Shown: positions 8,112-15,730, numbered from the stretch's first letter. The stretch: 20,112 bases of DNA from Fimbriimonadaceae bacterium (GCA_020849075.1 JADLGZ010000152.1:1-20112), one strand, 5' to 3'. Notes: generated from the sequence alone by a model not told the origin. A program made the numbers and translations.

Positions 8112-8117
8112 TATATT
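8112..8117 (+). promoter_or_regulatory. -10 box before nadK
   Basis: TATATT ends 10 nt before GTG 8128. No Shine-Dalgarno precedes that codon, and only a weak -35 (CTGCGA, 18 nt upstream) is visible. The alternative TTG start at 8116 would fall inside this box, which argues against it. Confidence 0.4.
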
Positions 8118-8127
8118 GAATCCGCCT

Positions 8128-8985
8128 GTGCGGATTCATTTTCTCGTCCATATGCACCGCCCTGACGCCATTGAGGCCGCGGGGCGCGTGGGCAAACTGT
8201 TGCTCTCAAAGGGCGTGGATGTCTTCGCCGAACCTGACGCAGCGACGGCGGTTGGGCTGCCAGAAGTCGCAATCAATGACGTATGCTCCGCCGACCTAGT
8301 GGTCACTTTTGGAGGCGACGGTACCTTGATCCGAGCGGCCCAGTACTGCAGCGAATCGGGGACGCCGATCTTGGGTGTCTACTACGGAAGGTTCGGCTTT
8401 GTGACGCAGTGCCATCCCAATGAGATCGGCGCTGCGTTGAGTCAGTTTATTGATGGGAAGTCGCATATTGACTCGCGTATGATGGTCGAGGCCCAAATCC
8501 ATCGTGATGGGAAGTTGGTAGCCACCTTGAGCGCTCTGAACGAGGCAGTGGTCCAGCGGGCGGCGACAACACGAATTCTCGATTTCGAAGTTGTCATTGA
8601 TGGAAAGTTTGTGACCCAATATGCGGCCGACGGCCTGATTGTCAGTACCCCGACGGGCTCTACGGCCTATAACCTGTCGGCGGGCGGGCCCATTGTTGAT
8701 CCCAAGCTGGATGCCCTGATTCTTAGTGCGATCACCCCTCACACCTTGAATACCCGGAGTCTCGTCTTTGGGCCAGATAGCGTGATTGATATTCGTATTG
8801 AGACCCGGGGCGATGCGGTATTGAGTTGTGATGGATCTCACCGCTTGGCGGTGTTGAGTGGAGACAAGGTCCGTATTGTGCGTCAATCCGTGAGAACCAA
8901 CTTGGTGTGCGTTGATGAGCATGATTTTCTGACCAAACTTGGAGACCGGCTACTCGGGGCTCGTCACACCGGGGCTGATGCATGA
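8128..8985 (+). CDS. nadK: NAD kinase
   Basis: 285 residues from GTG 8128, which opens on the first beta strand (VRIHFLVHMHRP) as in other NAD kinases; TTG 8116 would add four residues. It phosphorylates NAD to NADP in the cytoplasm using ATP or polyphosphate. Counting from TTG 8116, the signature motifs are GGDGT at 66-70, N142-E143 in ALNEAVV, and the long nucleotide-binding loop at 172-191 (DGLIVSTPTGSTAYNLSAGG). The usual GxNxGxLGF segment reads LGVYYGRFGFV here (86-96), so the customary Asn is Tyr. The length is normal. The stop overlaps the start of the next gene (ATGA, 8982-8985), so the two are translationally coupled. Confidence 0.95.
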   Translation: MRIHFLVHMHRPDAIEAAGRVGKLLLSKGVDVFAEPDAATAVGLPEVAINDVCSADLVVTFGGDGTLIRAAQYCSESGTPILGVYYGRFGFVTQCHPNEIGAALSQFIDGKSHIDSRMMVEAQIHRDGKLVATLSALNEAVVQRAATTRILDFEVVIDGKFVTQYAADGLIVSTPTGSTAYNLSAGGPIVDPKLDALILSAITPHTLNTRSLVFGPDSVIDIRIETRGDAVLSCDGSHRLAVLSGDKVRIVRQSVRTNLVCVDEHDFLTKLGDRLLGARHTGADA

Positions 8986-9881
8986 GCAAGGTCCTTGAGG
9001 TCCGGGATTTGGTCGTGGAATATCGGCATGGCAGGAACTCCTTCCGGGCCCTTCAAGGCGTTAGCCTCTCGGTAAACCAGGGTGAAACATTAGCCCTGGT
9101 CGGGGAATCGGGATGCGGGAAGACGACGCTTGCCAAGGCCGTTCTGGGCCTTCAGCCCTTTGCTGGCTCAATCATCCTTGACGGCCACGAGGTGGATGGG
9201 GTCAGGCTTGGCCAAGCTAGTTCGGTGGGCGTTGTCTGGCAAGATCCCTACGCCAGCCTAGACCCGCGCTGGCGGGTGGGTGACCTCATTCAAGAGCCCG
9301 GTTCGGTCACGCAGCAGAACATCGAGCTTGGACCCCTGATGCAAAAGTGCGGACTTGGAGAGGCGTTTGCCAAACGATATCCGCACCAGATGAGTGGGGG
9401 GCAGAGGCAGCGTGTCGCTATCGCCCGGGCCATTGCGCTGCAGCCGCCGCTTGTGATTTGTGATGAACCAACGTCGGCCCTTGATCTCAGCGTTCAGGCT
9501 CAGATATTGAATCTGCTTAAAGATCTGCAAGCCGAGGTTGGATGCGCTTATCTCTATATTTCGCATGATTTGGCGACCGTGCGCTACGTGAGTGACCGGA
9601 TTGCCGTGATGTACCTAGGAAAGATCGTGGAAGAAGGCCCAACTGAAGCGGTCTTTCAGAATCCGCGCCACCCCTACACCAAACTACTGATTGATTCGGC
9701 GTTGACTGCGGACAATATCGGGCAACTTCCGGAGGCGGAAGACCAAGAATCGCGGATAGTGCCCGAAGTCGGGTGTCCATTTTCACCACGGTGTATGAAG
9801 GTTCAAGCGGAGTGCTTGAAGACACTTCCGACTTTAGAAGGGGAGAAGCAACGGGTGGCTTGCTTCTACCCCCTCTCGTAA
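8982..9881 (+). CDS. Opp/Dpp-type ABC transporter ATP-binding protein (OppF-like)
   Basis: 299 residues, starting in the ATGA overlap with nadK. Complete nucleotide-binding domain: Walker A GESGCGKTT (41-49), Q-loop Q87, signature MSGGQ (137-141), Walker B LVICDE (157-162), SALD, and switch H195. The C-terminal oligopeptide-transporter extension starts at NPRHPYTK (near 228) and carries four cysteines (C265, C271, C278, C294) in the CPFSPRC-type pattern of OppD/OppF/DppF proteins; these cysteines have been linked to an iron-sulfur cluster in some relatives. Normally one of two ATPases that power peptide or nickel import. No permease, binding protein or second ATPase is nearby, so its membrane partners must be encoded elsewhere. 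phoU follows after 14 nt. Confidence 0.9.
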   Translation: MSKVLEVRDLVVEYRHGRNSFRALQGVSLSVNQGETLALVGESGCGKTTLAKAVLGLQPFAGSIILDGHEVDGVRLGQASSVGVVWQDPYASLDPRWRVGDLIQEPGSVTQQNIELGPLMQKCGLGEAFAKRYPHQMSGGQRQRVAIARAIALQPPLVICDEPTSALDLSVQAQILNLLKDLQAEVGCAYLYISHDLATVRYVSDRIAVMYLGKIVEEGPTEAVFQNPRHPYTKLLIDSALTADNIGQLPEAEDQESRIVPEVGCPFSPRCMKVQAECLKTLPTLEGEKQRVACFYPLS

Positions 9882-9895
9882 TCCAAAGGAGGAAC

Positions 9896-10528
9896 GTGAA
9901 CGAAGAATTCGACCAAGCAATCCAAGCTCTTGAGCATGATTTGCTTGAGATGGCCTCCCGTGCCGAGTTGATGTTTGTTCGGGCGATGGATAGTCTTTCG
10001 CGTCTGGATCAATCTCTGGCCCAAGAAGTGGTCGAGGCGGATGACAAGGTGGATAGGCTGGATGCACGCATTGAGGAGAAGTGCCTTGATCTGCTGTCAA
10101 AATCGGACCCGGGTGGTGTTGACCTTCGCGTTGTTGGGGCCGCCCTCAAGATGATCACCGACATCGAGCGAGTGGGCGACCTGTCGGTTGACATCTCTCG
10201 CGCTGCGATCAGTATTGACCGGGAGTTAGGGGCGTCCGATGTGGTGGATTTGCCCCGGATTGCGGAGATTGCACGCAGTATGTTTCACCAATCCATTGAG
10301 GCTTACGTACGACAGGACAGGGCGGCCATCACCAATGTCCTAGCGAATGAAGGCATCGTGGATGGGCTCTTCCTCGAGATAAGGGGTCAGATCCATGATC
10401 TCATGCGTCGCCATCCCGATGACGTGGTCACCCTTAGCCTGCTGATGATTGCGCTCCACGATATTGAACGGGTAGCCGACCATGCCGTGAATATCGCCGA
10501 ACGAGTCCTGACGATGATCGAGAGGTAG
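9896..10528 (+). CDS. phoU: PhoU-family phosphate regulator
   Basis: 210 residues from GTG 9896, chosen because AAAGGAGG (9885-9892) lies just upstream; the frame is open back to 9773 but that part overlaps the ABC gene. Two homologous three-helix bundles are clear, each with the metal-binding signature D-I-E-R-V-x-D: DIERVGD at 89-95 and DIERVADHAVNI at 189-200. PhoU proteins damp phosphate uptake by acting with the Pst transporter and the PhoR kinase. No pst, pho or Na/phosphate cotransporter gene is in the window; here it ends a nadK-ABC-phoU run. It could equally be a paralogue serving another transporter. Confidence 0.9.
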   Translation: MNEEFDQAIQALEHDLLEMASRAELMFVRAMDSLSRLDQSLAQEVVEADDKVDRLDARIEEKCLDLLSKSDPGGVDLRVVGAALKMITDIERVGDLSVDISRAAISIDRELGASDVVDLPRIAEIARSMFHQSIEAYVRQDRAAITNVLANEGIVDGLFLEIRGQIHDLMRRHPDDVVTLSLLMIALHDIERVADHAVNIAERVLTMIER

Positions 10529-10543
10529 GACCCCAAACCTAAG

Positions 10544-10549
10544 TACACT
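10544..10549 (+). promoter_or_regulatory. -10 box before the ABC exporter operon
   Basis: TACACT ends 9 nt before ATG 10559. No Shine-Dalgarno is visible in the 30-nt gap after phoU, so a leaderless or nearly leaderless transcript is likely. No good -35 is seen. Confidence 0.35.
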
Positions 10550-10558
10550 CAACAGCGA

Positions 10559-11410
10559 ATGCGGCACGAACTCGCCGAACTTTGGCAAGCCCGAGAACTC
10601 CTCTTCACCCTGGTGGAGAGAGAGTTGCGCATCCGCTACAAGAACAGCATCCTTGGCTTCCTCTGGTCACTATTGAATCCACTGCTGACCGTCGCGGTCA
10701 TGTGGTTTGTTTTCAAGTTTTATATGGCGAACGAGACGCCCAACTTTAGCGCGTATATCCTCGCCGCCTATTTGCCGTACATGTTCTTTCAGCAGGCCGT
10801 GCTTGATAGCGCCCAGAGCGTTTTACAGGCGCTACCCATAGTTAAGAAGGTCTATTTCCCGCGGGAAATCCTGCCGCTCGCGGCCGTTTGTAGCAGCTTC
10901 GTGCACTTCGTGCTTGCTCTCGGGGTGTTCTTTGTGTTCCTACTGGTGATTTATCTCAGCGACCCACGGGTGTCGCCCTTCAGCTGGAACATGCTCTTGC
11001 TCCCTATTCCTTTGATCTTGAGCTTCTTCTTGGCCGCCGGAACGGGCCTCCTCATATCGGCCCTTAACACCTTCTTTGAAGACGTCAAATACATTGTCCA
11101 GGTGATCCTGCAATTGCTCCTGTTCATTTGTCCCGTGATGTATTTCAGTGAACAGGTTCTGGCGGCAAGCTCCAAGCATGGTCACTGGATGTACATCGCC
11201 TACCACGCTAATCCGGTAGCGATGCTCTGCACGGCTTTTCGAAAGATCCTCGTTGCGCCCCAAGACCCGGTTGTTGGCGGCAAGAGTCTTCCTTGGTTAT
11301 CCTTAGACTGGGGGCTATTGGGCTTGACCGCACTGATGTCCTTTGGGGTCTTCGTGGGCGGCTATGCCTACTTCAACAAGGTTAAGTGGAGGTTTGTTGA
11401 GCGTCCATGA
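10559..11410 (+). CDS. ABC-2 type polysaccharide/teichoic-acid exporter permease (Wzm/TagG/KpsM-like)
   Basis: 283 residues. The N-terminal cytoplasmic segment (LVERELRIRYKNSILGFLWSLLNP, 18-41) is the hallmark of ABC-2 glycan export permeases. Six membrane helices follow at about 34-56, 64-80, 108-133, 145-170, 178-197 and 250-272. The amphipathic linker with VKKVYFPREILP (95-106) is also typical. It forms the membrane channel that moves lipid-linked polysaccharide or a related glycan across the inner membrane, powered by the ATPase encoded next. Its stop overlaps that gene's ATG (ATGA at 11407-11410), giving strict coupling. Confidence 0.9.
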   Translation: MRHELAELWQARELLFTLVERELRIRYKNSILGFLWSLLNPLLTVAVMWFVFKFYMANETPNFSAYILAAYLPYMFFQQAVLDSAQSVLQALPIVKKVYFPREILPLAAVCSSFVHFVLALGVFFVFLLVIYLSDPRVSPFSWNMLLLPIPLILSFFLAAGTGLLISALNTFFEDVKYIVQVILQLLLFICPVMYFSEQVLAASSKHGHWMYIAYHANPVAMLCTAFRKILVAPQDPVVGGKSLPWLSLDWGLLGLTALMSFGVFVGGYAYFNKVKWRFVERP

Positions 11411-12135
11411 TCGAGCTTCAACAATTACGAAAGGAGTTCCGCCTAAGCCATGCCGGTTCGTTCAAGACGGCATTGCTGTGGTGGCGAAAGAAGCGAATTG
11501 AGCGCTTCGAGGTGTTGCGCGGCATTGACCTCAAGATCGAAAAGGGTGAATGTGTGGCCCTTGTTGGGCGTAATGGAGCGGGGAAGAGCACCCTGCTTTC
11601 CCTGCTCAGCAGGATCTACAAACCGACTGCAGGGAAGATCATCGTTGGTGGCAAGATTGCCCCGTTGCTTGAGCTTGGGGCAGGTTTTCATCCAGATCTT
11701 TCGGGCATCGAAAATATCTTGTTTAATGGGGTGATCCTCGGATTGACGCGCCAGCAAGTGCAGGAGCGGATGGATGCCATTATTGAGTTCAGCGAGCTCA
11801 GGCATCACGTTGATGCGCCGGTTCGAAGCTATTCAAGCGGAATGCTGGCGCGCCTTGGATTTGCCATTGCCGTCCATGTAGATGCCGAGATTCTGATCGT
11901 TGATGAGGTTCTCGCGGTGGGCGACTTTGCCTTTGAGGAGAAGTGCTACCGGCGAATTGAGGAGTTCAAGAATGAGGGGGGCACGATTCTATTCGTTTCG
12001 CACGAAGTGGACGATATCCGCCGGATCGCGGATCGCTGCGTATGGCTGAAGAACGGGCTCGTGAAGATGGATGGTCCCGTGCCCGAGGTGATCGCTGCGT
12101 ATCAGGACGATCCAGAAGCTAACGAGTCCCTTTAA
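11407..12135 (+). CDS. ABC exporter ATPase for polysaccharide (Wzt/TagH/KpsT-like)
   Basis: 242 residues. Walker A GRNGAGKST (54-62), the family-typical LLELGAGFHPDLSGIENI stretch (87-104), signature YSSGM (142-146), Walker B ILIVDE (162-167) with LAVGD, and switch H199. The charged insert before the domain (about 14-35, rich in Arg/Lys/Trp) is common in this subfamily. It stops at residue 242 and so lacks the C-terminal glycan-binding domain of O-antigen Wzt proteins, resembling KpsT/TagH-short types that do not read a terminal sugar. The stop TAA (12133-12135) touches the stop of the convergent pentapeptide gene. Confidence 0.9.
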   Translation: MIELQQLRKEFRLSHAGSFKTALLWWRKKRIERFEVLRGIDLKIEKGECVALVGRNGAGKSTLLSLLSRIYKPTAGKIIVGGKIAPLLELGAGFHPDLSGIENILFNGVILGLTRQQVQERMDAIIEFSELRHHVDAPVRSYSSGMLARLGFAIAVHVDAEILIVDEVLAVGDFAFEEKCYRRIEEFKNEGGTILFVSHEVDDIRRIADRCVWLKNGLVKMDGPVPEVIAAYQDDPEANESL

Positions 12136-12393
12136 TCAGTTCCGGTCGGGCTGTCGCTTGAGGAGGCGATAGGCGATCAGGAGATCTTCAATTAAGATGT
12201 CATTGATTGTTGCGCCGTTAAAGTCGCAGTCCTCAAAGTGAGCGCTGGTGAAGGTGCAGTTTGTAAATTCGCTGGCTCCCAGATTAACATCTTCGAACTT
12301 TGCATGCTCCATGGCCACGTCCTTAAAGGAAGCACTTTGGAGCTCGGCGGAGTGGGCTTCGAAGGTCGTCTGGGTGTTCTGAATGCGGTGCAT
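12136..12393 (-). CDS. Short pentapeptide-repeat protein
   Basis: 85 residues. From about residue 21 to 70 the sequence runs in five-residue steps with a central hydrophobic residue: ASFKD, VAMEH, AKFED, VNLGA, SEFTN, CTFTS, AHFED, CDFNG, ATIND, ILIED. That is ten repeats, or 2.5 turns of a right-handed square beta-helix, with an acidic face. It then ends in a short basic helix (AYRLLKRQPDRN). Long pentapeptide proteins mimic DNA on gyrase; this one is too short to assume that. Six nt follow the glycosyltransferase stop and no Shine-Dalgarno is visible, so it is probably translated by coupling from that gene. Role unknown. Confidence 0.75.
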   Translation of the reverse strand: MHRIQNTQTTFEAHSAELQSASFKDVAMEHAKFEDVNLGASEFTNCTFTSAHFEDCDFNGATINDILIEDLLIAYRLLKRQPDRN

Positions 12394-12399
12394 CTGAGG

Positions 12400-13311
12400 T
12401 TAGGGACGTTCATGAGCATCCGGCGGTAGCGCGGGTCCGGCTAATGGCCCAAAAACGACGTCGTCAAAGATCTTAATCTGCTGCGTGTTTCTTCGTAAAA
12501 TGCCGGCAACTAAGCGCAGGAAACCGCCTGAGCGGTTCAAGAAGAGGCAAGTCCATTTCGCCAGTAGCCCTTGGTGCTTGGCAAAGTACATCTCCTTGCC
12601 ACGGTTGTACATCGCAACTGCCCAGCCGCGATTCCCCTCTGTACTGGTGCCAAGGGCATGGCGGAACGGGGCATCCACATACAAGATTCTCCCTCGCTTA
12701 GCTAACCGCCGGCATAACTCAGTGTCTTCGCAATAGAGAAAGAACGACTCATCGAAGCGTTCAAGCGGGCGCATCATGAGGCAAGCTCCCATCACTTGGG
12801 CAACTTCGTGAGGCCCAGGTCCACGCTGGGCAAGGCGCCTGCTTAGCCAATACGAATCAAAGATGCTGCCAGGGAAGAGTTTCTCAAGTGCTGTCTGCTC
12901 GCAAAAGATCCGCCATAAGGTGAGTTGTGAACAACAGGAGCTTTGGAGCCCTCGATCATCATAGAGGCGGCCCCCTGCCGCTATCACGCTTGGATCGTCA
13001 AACACTCGTACCAGCATCTCAATCGAGCCTTTTTCGGCCTCCGCGTCGGAGTTCAGAAAGAGCACCAGCGGCTGGGTGGCGACCTCCATCCCGCGATTGT
13101 TGGCGGCCCCGAAGCCGACATTGAGCGGCGATCGGATGAGTTTGACTGTGGGAAACTCTCCCGCTACCAGGTCGGGGGAGCCATCCTTGGAGGCATTGTC
13201 TACGACAATGACTTCGGCGGCTTCGCCCATCAACGACTGAAGGCACCGGCGAAGGTGTTCGCGGGTGTTGTAGCTGACGATGATGACGGATACGGGCACC
13301 AACGAGGCCAT
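12400..13311 (-). CDS. Family 2 glycosyltransferase (rhamnosyltransferase-like)
   Basis: 303 residues. AAGGA lies 7 nt before the ATG. GT-A fold motifs: VSVIIVSYNT (7-16), D38 in VIVVDNASKDGS, the metal-site NSD at 87-89 (replacing DXD), the acceptor-side E195-D196 in YCEDTELCRR, and H218. This layout fits WbbL/RfbN-type enzymes that add rhamnose or related sugars to surface glycans from nucleotide-sugar donors, on the inner face of the membrane. The C-terminal 50 residues are hydrophobic/basic (WTCLFLNRSGGFLRLVAGILRR) and may bind the membrane. Its placement next to the ABC glycan exporter fits a shared surface-polysaccharide job, though on the opposite strand. Confidence 0.88.
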   Translation of the reverse strand: MASLVPVSVIIVSYNTREHLRRCLQSLMGEAAEVIVVDNASKDGSPDLVAGEFPTVKLIRSPLNVGFGAANNRGMEVATQPLVLFLNSDAEAEKGSIEMLVRVFDDPSVIAAGGRLYDDRGLQSSCCSQLTLWRIFCEQTALEKLFPGSIFDSYWLSRRLAQRGPGPHEVAQVMGACLMMRPLERFDESFFLYCEDTELCRRLAKRGRILYVDAPFRHALGTSTEGNRGWAVAMYNRGKEMYFAKHQGLLAKWTCLFLNRSGGFLRLVAGILRRNTQQIKIFDDVVFGPLAGPALPPDAHERP

Positions 13312-13316
13312 AATAT
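13311..13316 (+). promoter_or_regulatory. -10 box of greA
   Basis: TAATAT ends 6 nt before the greA ATG at 13323 and begins on the last base of the divergent glycosyltransferase start codon. No Shine-Dalgarno precedes greA at useful spacing (GAGG is 15 nt away), so a leaderless transcript is likely. Confidence 0.4.
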
Positions 13317-13322
13317 ATCCTT

Positions 13323-13793
13323 ATGTCGAAAGAAATCCTGCTGACCAAGGAAGGATACGAGAAATTGAGGCTTGAGCTTGAAGATCTCAAAGGGCCGGTG
13401 CGCCAGCGCATTGCCGATGCTATCCGGGAAGCGAAGTCTCACGGTGATCTCAAGGAGAACGCCGCCTATCATGAGGCCAAGCTCAACCAGAGTCGCATGG
13501 AAGGTCGGGTGAATGACCTCGAGCATATTCTTGAGCGGGCGAAGATCGTCGAGCGGGCAGAGAATTCGGGTGAGATGGCTCATCTGGGCAGTAAAGTCAC
13601 GTTGAAAGACCTGACTTGGGGCGACGAACTGACCGTCAATATCGTCGGTTCATTTGAGGCCGATCCGGCTCAAGACATGATTTCGATCACGTCGCCGCTT
13701 GGCGCAGGGCTCTTGGGCAAGGTCATTAGTGATGAATTTGAAGTCGAAGCTCCTGCTGGCGTGCAAAAGTATCGCGTTATCGCTATTGATTAG
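13323..13793 (+). CDS. greA: Transcription elongation factor GreA
   Basis: 156 residues, standard length. The N-terminal antiparallel coiled coil (about 1-75) carries the tip motif HGDLKENAAYHEAK, with the acidic D and E that coordinate catalytic Mg in the RNA polymerase secondary channel. The C-terminal globular domain begins near 80 and includes ISITSPLGAGLLGK. It rescues backtracked polymerase by stimulating transcript cleavage. The gene diverges from the glycosyltransferase with only 11 bp between start codons. Its last 62 nt also encode the start of the next gene in another frame. Confidence 0.96.
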   Translation: MSKEILLTKEGYEKLRLELEDLKGPVRQRIADAIREAKSHGDLKENAAYHEAKLNQSRMEGRVNDLEHILERAKIVERAENSGEMAHLGSKVTLKDLTWGDELTVNIVGSFEADPAQDMISITSPLGAGLLGKVISDEFEVEAPAGVQKYRVIAID

Positions 13794-14385
13794 CGGCTGT
13801 GCGCCGAGCGGCTTTGATCCTGGGTCCATGGTGGCAAACAAGCCAACGGTTCAGGTTTCAACCGGATGGTCGCTCGACGAACATGCCCCCTACTTGATCC
13901 ACGGTGACTCGATCCTTCGGCTCCATTCCAGTGAAGAAGAGGCATTTAATGCATTTCCACGACCCCGGGGAGCGTATGACTTTTTTGAGGACCCCCCGCT
14001 TGATGGAGATTCCTATGTGGCCAAGGGTTGGCAAAGCGGAGCCGAAGGATTTGGCATTGTTCTGGTGCGCAATCGGGTCGTTCTTGCTCTCCAAACCTTT
14101 GATAATGTGGACGCCGATACCGCCAGCCAAACGCTCCAGCTGTACGAGCAAGCGATGACGCCAACGGTCCCCGAAGTTGTGCCCAGCGAACTGGCGAGCT
14201 ATTGGTTTTGGGAGACCGGCCAGGCTCGCCTGATGGTTTGTCAAACGACTGACTCCAAGCACAAGAACCAATTGGTTGTCGCGCTGGGGGATGCTGATGT
14301 AATGAATGCCCTACGGATGTCTCGGCCTGCGGCGAGTCAAGACATTGTTGAAGCACGAGCAAAGCTCCAGAGCGGGAAGGAGTAG
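13732..14385 (+). CDS. Predicted lipoprotein of unknown function, signal peptide overlapping greA
   Basis: 217 residues from ATG 13732, with AAGG at 13719-13722, 9 nt upstream. The frame is open back to 13699 but this ATG gives a textbook lipoprotein signal: MNLKSK, hydrophobic ALSLL, lipobox L-I-S-G-C with the lipidated Cys at residue 23 (13798-13800). The greA stop is 13791-13793, so almost the entire signal peptide is dual-coding. Residues after Cys+1 are A-P-S. The mature part has a W/F-rich alpha/beta pattern (GWSLDEHAPYLIHGDSILRL, GFGIVLVRNRVVLALQTFDNVD) that I do not recognise. It sits 9 nt before mnmE in a greA-lipoprotein-mnmE operon. Confidence 0.75.
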   Translation: MNLKSKLLLACKSIALSLLISGCAPSGFDPGSMVANKPTVQVSTGWSLDEHAPYLIHGDSILRLHSSEEEAFNAFPRPRGAYDFFEDPPLDGDSYVAKGWQSGAEGFGIVLVRNRVVLALQTFDNVDADTASQTLQLYEQAMTPTVPEVVPSELASYWFWETGQARLMVCQTTDSKHKNQLVVALGDADVMNALRMSRPAASQDIVEARAKLQSGKE

Positions 14386-14394
14386 GATGAGCTC

Positions 14395-15699
14395 ATGGCG
14401 TCGCGGCTGTTGGATACGATCGTCGCTCCAATAACGGGAGCCCAGCCCGCGGCGGTTGCCATTGTTCGAATATCCGGGCCTGCGGCATGGAGCATTGCTC
14501 AGGATCTATTTGAGCCCATTCCCTCCAAAATTGTCCCGAGGCATGCTTACTACGGAACCTTCTCGCACGGCGACGACGGGCTATTGATCTACTTTGAAGA
14601 GGGTAAGAGTTTTACTGGTGAGCTTACGACAGAATGTCAGATCCATGGTTCACCCATCTCAGTGCGTAAACTCCTTGAGGCAGCCCAGCGTGGGGGAGCG
14701 AGGCTTGCGGAGCCGGGTGAATTCACTTACCGGGCGTTTATGAACGGGCGCCTTGATCTGAGCCAAGCGGAGGGGGTGCGTGAGTCCGTCGAAGCGATCA
14801 GTAGCCGCCAATTCTTTCATGCCAATTTGCTACGTCGTGGGGAACTAAGGCACCAGCTTGCACACGTCTCGGATCGGCTCTACAAGGTGCTCGCCATGAT
14901 TGAAGCTTCGGTCGACTTCAGCGAAGAAATTGGGGAACTTGACCGACTTCAGGCGATCGGGGAATTGCCGATCTTTGAGCTTCAACAATTGCAGGACCAA
15001 GCGCAGCGCGGAATCTTGGAACGGCAAGGATTGACTGTCGCGATCACGGGGCCGCCCAATGCGGGGAAGTCGTCGCTGCTCAATCGCCTTTTGGGCGCAG
15101 AGCGGGCGATTGTTACCAGCCAAGCGGGAACGACCCGTGATACCGTCGAGGAAGCGGCCGAGATTGATGGATTACTAGTTCGGTTCATTGACACGGCCGG
15201 CCTTCGGGATGCTCTTGATGAGGCCGAGCGCCTAGGGGTGGAGCGAAGTCTTCTGGCCGCCAAGGCAGCGAACCGAATCTGGTTTGTCTATGATGCGTTG
15301 GCAGGATGGGATGACGCAGTGGAAGGCGAATGGAAAAAGTTAGGGTGTCCGATGACCATCGTGGCTAACAAATCGGATTTGGCACCACCGGCTCGGCCCG
15401 ATCACCTTCCGGTATCGGCCCTTACGGGGGCCGGGATGCGGAAGTTGATGGGGACTCTGACTTCCTATGAATCGAACGACGAGCCCCTTGTCTCTATGAA
15501 TGGGCGGCATCTGCCATTGATTGAGCGGGCCCTGGCATCGTCTCTCTTGGCAAAGGAAGTTTTCGAGCAGCCCATCCCAGACGATTTGGCTTCGGTTCAC
15601 GTGAGGGACGCCGTGCAGGCGGTTGGCGAAATCACGGGCGATACGGCCAGTGACGACATGATTGAACGCATTTTCCGCGATTTCTGCATTGGAAAGTGA
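14395..15699 (+). CDS. mnmE: tRNA modification GTPase MnmE (TrmE)
   Basis: 434 residues, slightly short for the family (about 450). AGGA at 14384-14387 lies 7 nt upstream. N-terminal folate-binding domain (about 1-115, ending in GARLAEPGEFTYRAFMNGRLDL), helical domain, and an inserted G domain: P-loop GPPNAGKS (219-226), TTRDT (246-250), DTAG (266-269), NKSD (325-328). The protein ends in the invariant FCIGK, with catalytic C431. With MnmG it installs the (carboxymethyl)aminomethyl group on wobble uridine 34 of certain tRNAs. mnmG is not in the window. The usual N-terminal DTIAAIAT stretch reads DTIVAPIT here, which is minor. Confidence 0.96.
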   Translation: MASRLLDTIVAPITGAQPAAVAIVRISGPAAWSIAQDLFEPIPSKIVPRHAYYGTFSHGDDGLLIYFEEGKSFTGELTTECQIHGSPISVRKLLEAAQRGGARLAEPGEFTYRAFMNGRLDLSQAEGVRESVEAISSRQFFHANLLRRGELRHQLAHVSDRLYKVLAMIEASVDFSEEIGELDRLQAIGELPIFELQQLQDQAQRGILERQGLTVAITGPPNAGKSSLLNRLLGAERAIVTSQAGTTRDTVEEAAEIDGLLVRFIDTAGLRDALDEAERLGVERSLLAAKAANRIWFVYDALAGWDDAVEGEWKKLGCPMTIVANKSDLAPPARPDHLPVSALTGAGMRKLMGTLTSYESNDEPLVSMNGRHLPLIERALASSLLAKEVFEQPIPDDLASVHVRDAVQAVGEITGDTASDDMIERIFRDFCIGK

Positions 15700-15730
15700 A
15701 ACTGATCGGGGAATTTAGCGTTATAAGTAA

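Noticed and set aside
9773..9895. Extended phoU start overlapping the ABC gene
   Set aside because: AAAGGAGG directly before GTG 9896, and the normal PhoU N-terminus beginning there, make the longer frame unnecessary.
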